NCBI GenBank assembly: GCA_019752635.1
Contig: JAIELX010000006.1
Location: forward strand, 1-64,000
From: Candidatus Obscuribacterales bacterium
GTDB taxonomy: Bacteria; Cyanobacteriota; Vampirovibrionia; Obscuribacterales; Obscuribacteraceae
Direction of reading: 5' to 3'
Length of the DNA: 64,000 nt
The position numbers and the translations under genes are program-made. Below, one piece after another: positions 61,810 through 64,000 of this stretch; the first letter of the stretch is position 1; each line of letters begins with the position of its first letter. A model generated the notes under the pieces. That model was not told the origin of the DNA and searched no databases. It saw only the letters and a list, made by a program, of their open reading frames with translations.

Positions 61810-62565
61810 TTAGTGGTTGCAGCCGGCACCGTGTTCATGCTGATCGTCGGCTTCAAAATCGTCGCCATCTACTGGTCCGACATCCATGCCGTCGTAACCT
61901 TCGATTCCGTATTTTAATGCCAGCGCTGCAAATTCTTTGTTGCGGGCATCCAGTGAATCTATGCTATGTTGTTCTGCTTTTTCTATGTGAAGGCAATAGT
62001 ATTCATCGTCTTCATCTTCATCATGTTCGTGGTCGCAATGTTCGTCGTGGCTCTCGTGTTCGTGCTCATGACCGCACTCGGCCCCGTGCTCGTGACCGCC
62101 CTCATGTTCGTGTTCGTGCCCGTGCCCGCATTCATGTTTGTGTTCGTGACTATGCTCGTGGCCGGTTTCATGCTTGTGTTCGTGCTTGTGCTCGTGTCCG
62201 CATTCATGTTTGTGCTCGTGTTTATGTTCGTGCTCGAGTCCGCATTCATGCTTGTGGCTATGTCCGTGCTCGTGGTCGCAAGCACTCGCGCCAGCTTCAT
62301 GCTTGTGTTCGTGCTTATGCTCATGGTCACAGCCGTGGTCATGATGCTCATCGCACTCTTCTTCGTCGTCCTCCTCCGGGCCTTCCCCTGGTTCGTAGAG
62401 GTCCACGATGTTGTAGCCGGCTGCTTCTAGTTCCGGAACCATTGCTTGAAGCTTCTCGGGATCTTTATCGATGAAAAAGTAACCCCATAGAAGTTCCTGC
62501 TTGGTTGAAAGTCCTTGACTTTCGACTAACTGAAACATTTCCATCAAGGTGCTGCGCTCTATCAT
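61810..62565 (-). CDS. RraB-like protein with a large His-rich insertion
   Basis: A 251-residue protein. Residues 1-65 ([40 protein letters not shown]) and about 185-251 ([27 protein letters not shown]) align with the halves of the neighbouring 125-residue paralogue. Between them lies an insertion of about 110 residues made of His/Glu/Lys repeats such as [11 protein letters not shown], with roughly forty His and several Cys. It ends with HEHGAGCNH. The Shine-Dalgarno AGGGAG is intact. The insertion should bind Zn2+, Ni2+ or Cu ions, making this a possible metal store or sensor attached to an RNA-decay regulator fold. Confidence 0.75.
   Translation of the reverse strand: MIERSTLMEMFQLVESQGLSTKQELLWGYFFIDKDPEKLQAMVPELEAAGYNIVDLYEPGEGPEEDDEEECDEHHDHGCDHEHKHEHKHEAGASACDHEHGHSHKHECGLEHEHKHEHKHECGHEHKHEHKHETGHEHSHEHKHECGHGHEHEHEGGHEHGAECGHEHEHESHDEHCDHEHDEDEDDEYYCLHIEKAEQHSIDSLDARNKEFAALALKYGIEGYDGMDVGPVDGDDFEADDQHEHGAGCNH
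62040..62370. repeat. Internal low-complexity tandem repeat encoding the His-rich insertion
   Basis: Degenerate repeats of the form TTCGTGTTTGTGCTCGTG and CATTCATGTTTGTG fill this stretch. They code for alternating His/Glu/Lys with regularly placed Cys in the RraB-like protein. Slippage or unequal exchange probably created and varied the length. Confidence 0.75.
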
Positions 62566-62898
62566 CGTAAGCTCCCTCTAAAATCGCTGTAAAGGAAGCA
62601 TAGTACTCTATTTAGAGTCACATATCCGTTTGATGTAACAAGCTGGTAATGCAACTTCTGCCGAAGAGCGTCACAACGGCCGTCATCGCAAACGACAGCC
62701 GGCTCCCCTGCGGTCGACTGTCGTTTGCAGCGCCCTTGAATAGAGCCTTAGCGGACGAAAGCATATTTGAAGGGGCCGAAAGTTAAGACAATGCAAATTC
62801 CGGGGTGTCGACTCCTCTTTAGGGGAACTCCTGACCAGGGTTATGTGTCTGTACGTCTATCAAACACTACGCTCCGTATTGCGGAGGGAAACGACCAA
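62566..62898. other. 333-bp divergent intergenic region with an 11-bp-stem hairpin
   Basis: The gap separates the His-rich RraB-like gene (minus) and the small gene at 62899 (plus). Perfect arms GCAAACGACAG (62688-62698) and CTGTCGTTTGC (62718-62728) enclose 19 nt. It has no T-run and lies mid-gap, between divergent promoters, so a structured RNA or operator is possible. A frame on the plus strand that reads through it lacks gene character before 62899. Confidence 0.5.
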
Positions 62899-63132
62899 AT
62901 GAATCTACAACATCAGACAAGCCAGTCAGGTTATGAGCCCATGCTCGCTGATAACGAACCGATCACCAAGTACAGCGCCCGCGTTCTTCGTCGCCAGATC
63001 ATGGCCGATGGAGAGGTGAGCAAAGAGGAGCGTCGTTTCCTGCGTCATGCGCTGGAACACGGCAACTGCATGGACGAGGAATCGTTCCACATTCTGCTTG
63101 AGCTATTGCTCACGGGGAAGAGATCCGAGTGA
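62899..63132 (+). CDS. Small protein of unknown function
   Basis: A 77-residue protein starting at ATG 62899 with GGAGG 11 bp upstream; the frame is open further upstream but the sequence there is not protein-like. The C-terminal two thirds are a helical, charged segment (SARVLRRQIMADGEVSKEER ... EESFHILLELLL) that looks like a small TerB-like or EF-hand-like helical unit (ADGEVSKEE). No firm family. The RlaP-type gene follows on the same strand. Confidence 0.5.
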   Translation: MNLQHQTSQSGYEPMLADNEPITKYSARVLRRQIMADGEVSKEERRFLRHALEHGNCMDEESFHILLELLLTGKRSE

Positions 63133-63287
63133 TCCGCCCTTCCGCAACTAAACAAGCGGGCGTCAAGATAGTAGTGTAGCTTGCTGCTATCTCTCCGGGT
63201 AGAAGGTATTAGTGCCGCTCGGAGGTTCTTGCTACGACTGACTTTGAATCGAAGCCCTCGCCGGTTGTCCCCCATTTGCTTCTCCCT

Positions 63288-64000
63288 GTGGGGACAAGAG
63301 TGGTCAGCCGGATTGATATAGTCGCGAAGGACGGTGAAGTTCGCCGGCCGCAGGGTGCTGTGGGCACCGTGGTGAAGATTCCGCTGGACGGTTCGCATTC
63401 GTACTTGATTAGATTTCTTGACGGCTCGGAGTTTCCGCTGCGCCGTCATGAGATTTCCATTTTGAAGCAGTTGCAAACGGACGGTTGGGGCGAACCGCGT
63501 GCGTTTGACCATCTGCACGACTTTGTCATTTACAAGTGCGTCGTCGGATCTCGTGCCTACGGGCTTGAAACTGAAATTTCGGATACTGATCGTCGCGGTA
63601 TTTATCTTCCGCCGGCAAATTTGCATTGGTCTTTATTCGGGGTTCCCGAGCAACTTGATACTCCCGAAACCGATGAGTGTTATTGGGAGATGCAAAAATT
63701 TCTTGTTCTGGCGTTGAAATCCAATCCCAATGTTCTGGAATGTCTTTACTCGCCTCTTGTTGAGTATCAAACTGCGCTGGCGCAAAGGCTGATCTCCATG
63801 CGGCAGATGTTTCTGTCTCAGTTGGCTTATCAGACTTACAACGGCTATGTTCTGTCGCAGTTCAAAAAACTGGAGCAGGATTTGCGCGCCCGCGGTGAGA
63901 TAAAGTGGAAGCATGCAATGCATCTGATTCGCTTGTTGCTATCTGGAATCACTATTCTTGCTGACGGGTTTGTTCCTGTGCGTGTGGATGAACATCGTGA
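63288..64000 (+). CDS. RlaP-type nucleotidyltransferase (DNA polymerase beta superfamily), 3' end outside window
   Basis: The frame is open from a stop at 63210 to the right edge, so the C-terminus is missing. The key segment VVGSRAYGLETEISDTDRRG followed by IYLPP is the G-S/D-x-D nucleotidyltransferase signature of the PF10127 group, found near RNA ligases and in RNA repair systems. N-terminal to it lies about 60 residues with a KOW-like beta unit (GAVGTVVKIPLDGS.SYLIRFLDGSE). No ATG is available; GTG 63288 or 63300 are the likely starts, the latter with GGGG 7 bp upstream. Whether RNA-repair partners follow lies outside the window. Confidence 0.75.
   Translation, partial: MGTRVVSRIDIVAKDGEVRRPQGAVGTVVKIPLDGSHSYLIRFLDGSEFPLRRHEISILKQLQTDGWGEPRAFDHLHDFVIYKCVVGSRAYGLETEISDTDRRGIYLPPANLHWSLFGVPEQLDTPETDECYWEMQKFLVLALKSNPNVLECLYSPLVEYQTALAQRLISMRQMFLSQLAYQTYNGYVLSQFKKLEQDLRARGEIKWKHAMHLIRLLLSGITILADGFVPVRVDEHR

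Noticed and set aside
62040..62370. Regular repeats that at first look like a CRISPR array or VNTR locus.
   Set aside because: The units lack constant-length spacers and code in frame for the His/Glu/Lys tract of the RraB-like protein on the minus strand.
61740..62474. Long plus-strand frames rich in Arg/Val/Phe opposite the His-rich gene.
   Set aside because: They are antisense readings of the repetitive His codons and have no ribosome-binding site or family resemblance.
63045..63626. A 193-codon minus-strand frame near the right edge.
   Set aside because: It is antisense to the RlaP-type gene, which carries the nucleotidyltransferase signature.
1..64000. tRNA, rRNA, riboswitch, insertion sequence and prophage signals.
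   Set aside because: Reading both strands by eye I found no TpsiC-like motif in a cloverleaf context, no transposase or integrase and no phage structural genes; a tRNAscan/Infernal run would settle the RNA part.

Overview
The window looks like chromosomal DNA from a free-living Gram-negative bacterium of roughly 50% GC. The gene set (Tad-type pseudopilins, a DUF4388 protein with a decayed GGDEF domain, many large envelope glycosyltransferases, a tricorn protease, an EF-hand/calpain protease and several small family-less proteins) would suit a non-photosynthetic relative of Cyanobacteria such as Obscuribacterales. That placement is inference from gene content, not proof. I found no rRNA, tRNA, CRISPR array, insertion sequence or phage gene.

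Layout. 1-4.3 kb: end of a surface-polysaccharide locus (methyltransferase fragment, GT4, WecG/TagA-type GT26, NTP_transf_5 protein). 4.3-11.8 kb: proteins of the TadE/TadG pseudopilin class on both strands, including a TadG-like protein with a vWA domain, interleaved with two uncharacterised envelope proteins, an orphan OmpR-type response regulator and the DNA repair glycosylase MutM. 11.9-20.2 kb: Ca2+/H+ antiporter, glutamate dehydrogenase with a clear terminator, DUF4388/degenerate-GGDEF protein, a protein ending in three 9-residue repeats, and a secreted M1 aminopeptidase. 20.2-25.1 kb: small and lineage-specific genes, among them an EF-hand/calpain-like cysteine protease cut in two by one in-frame TAA. 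25.2-27.3 kb: two related secreted alpha/beta hydrolases overlapping tail to tail. 27.4-42.4 kb: envelope and sugar genes (large lipoprotein, NCS2 purine permease, YfhO protein, GT2, epimerase, two GT4s, a GT-C-like membrane protein). 42.4-46.4 kb: His-rich exported protein, CsoR-type metal sensor, a predicted pseudokinase, a DEDDh exonuclease and a small membrane protein.

46.6-52.4 kb is a compact plus-strand ureide/purine catabolic cluster: allantoinase, allantoicase, OHCU decarboxylase, 5-hydroxyisourate hydrolase, a DUF6986 HpcH/HpaI-like protein, then a deoxyhypusine-synthase homologue. Together they would take 5-hydroxyisourate through allantoin to ureidoglycolate and urea; urate oxidase, ureidoglycolate lyase and urease are not in the window. 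52.4-61.4 kb: a cupin (DUF985), a CX5R phosphatase, PAP2 phosphatase, lipid kinase, tricorn protease, Rieske oxygenase and PfkB sugar kinase. 61.4-64 kb: two tandem RraB-like proteins, one carrying a His-rich insertion of about 110 residues inside the domain, a small protein, and an RlaP-type nucleotidyltransferase running off the right edge.

The points most worth following are the nonsense-split calpain, the His-rich RraB-like protein, the DUF6986 and DHS-like genes attached to the ureide cluster, the possible metal-handling trio at 42.4-44.1 kb, a dispersed GC-rich intergenic repeat, and a perfect 22-bp hairpin at 52992-53036.
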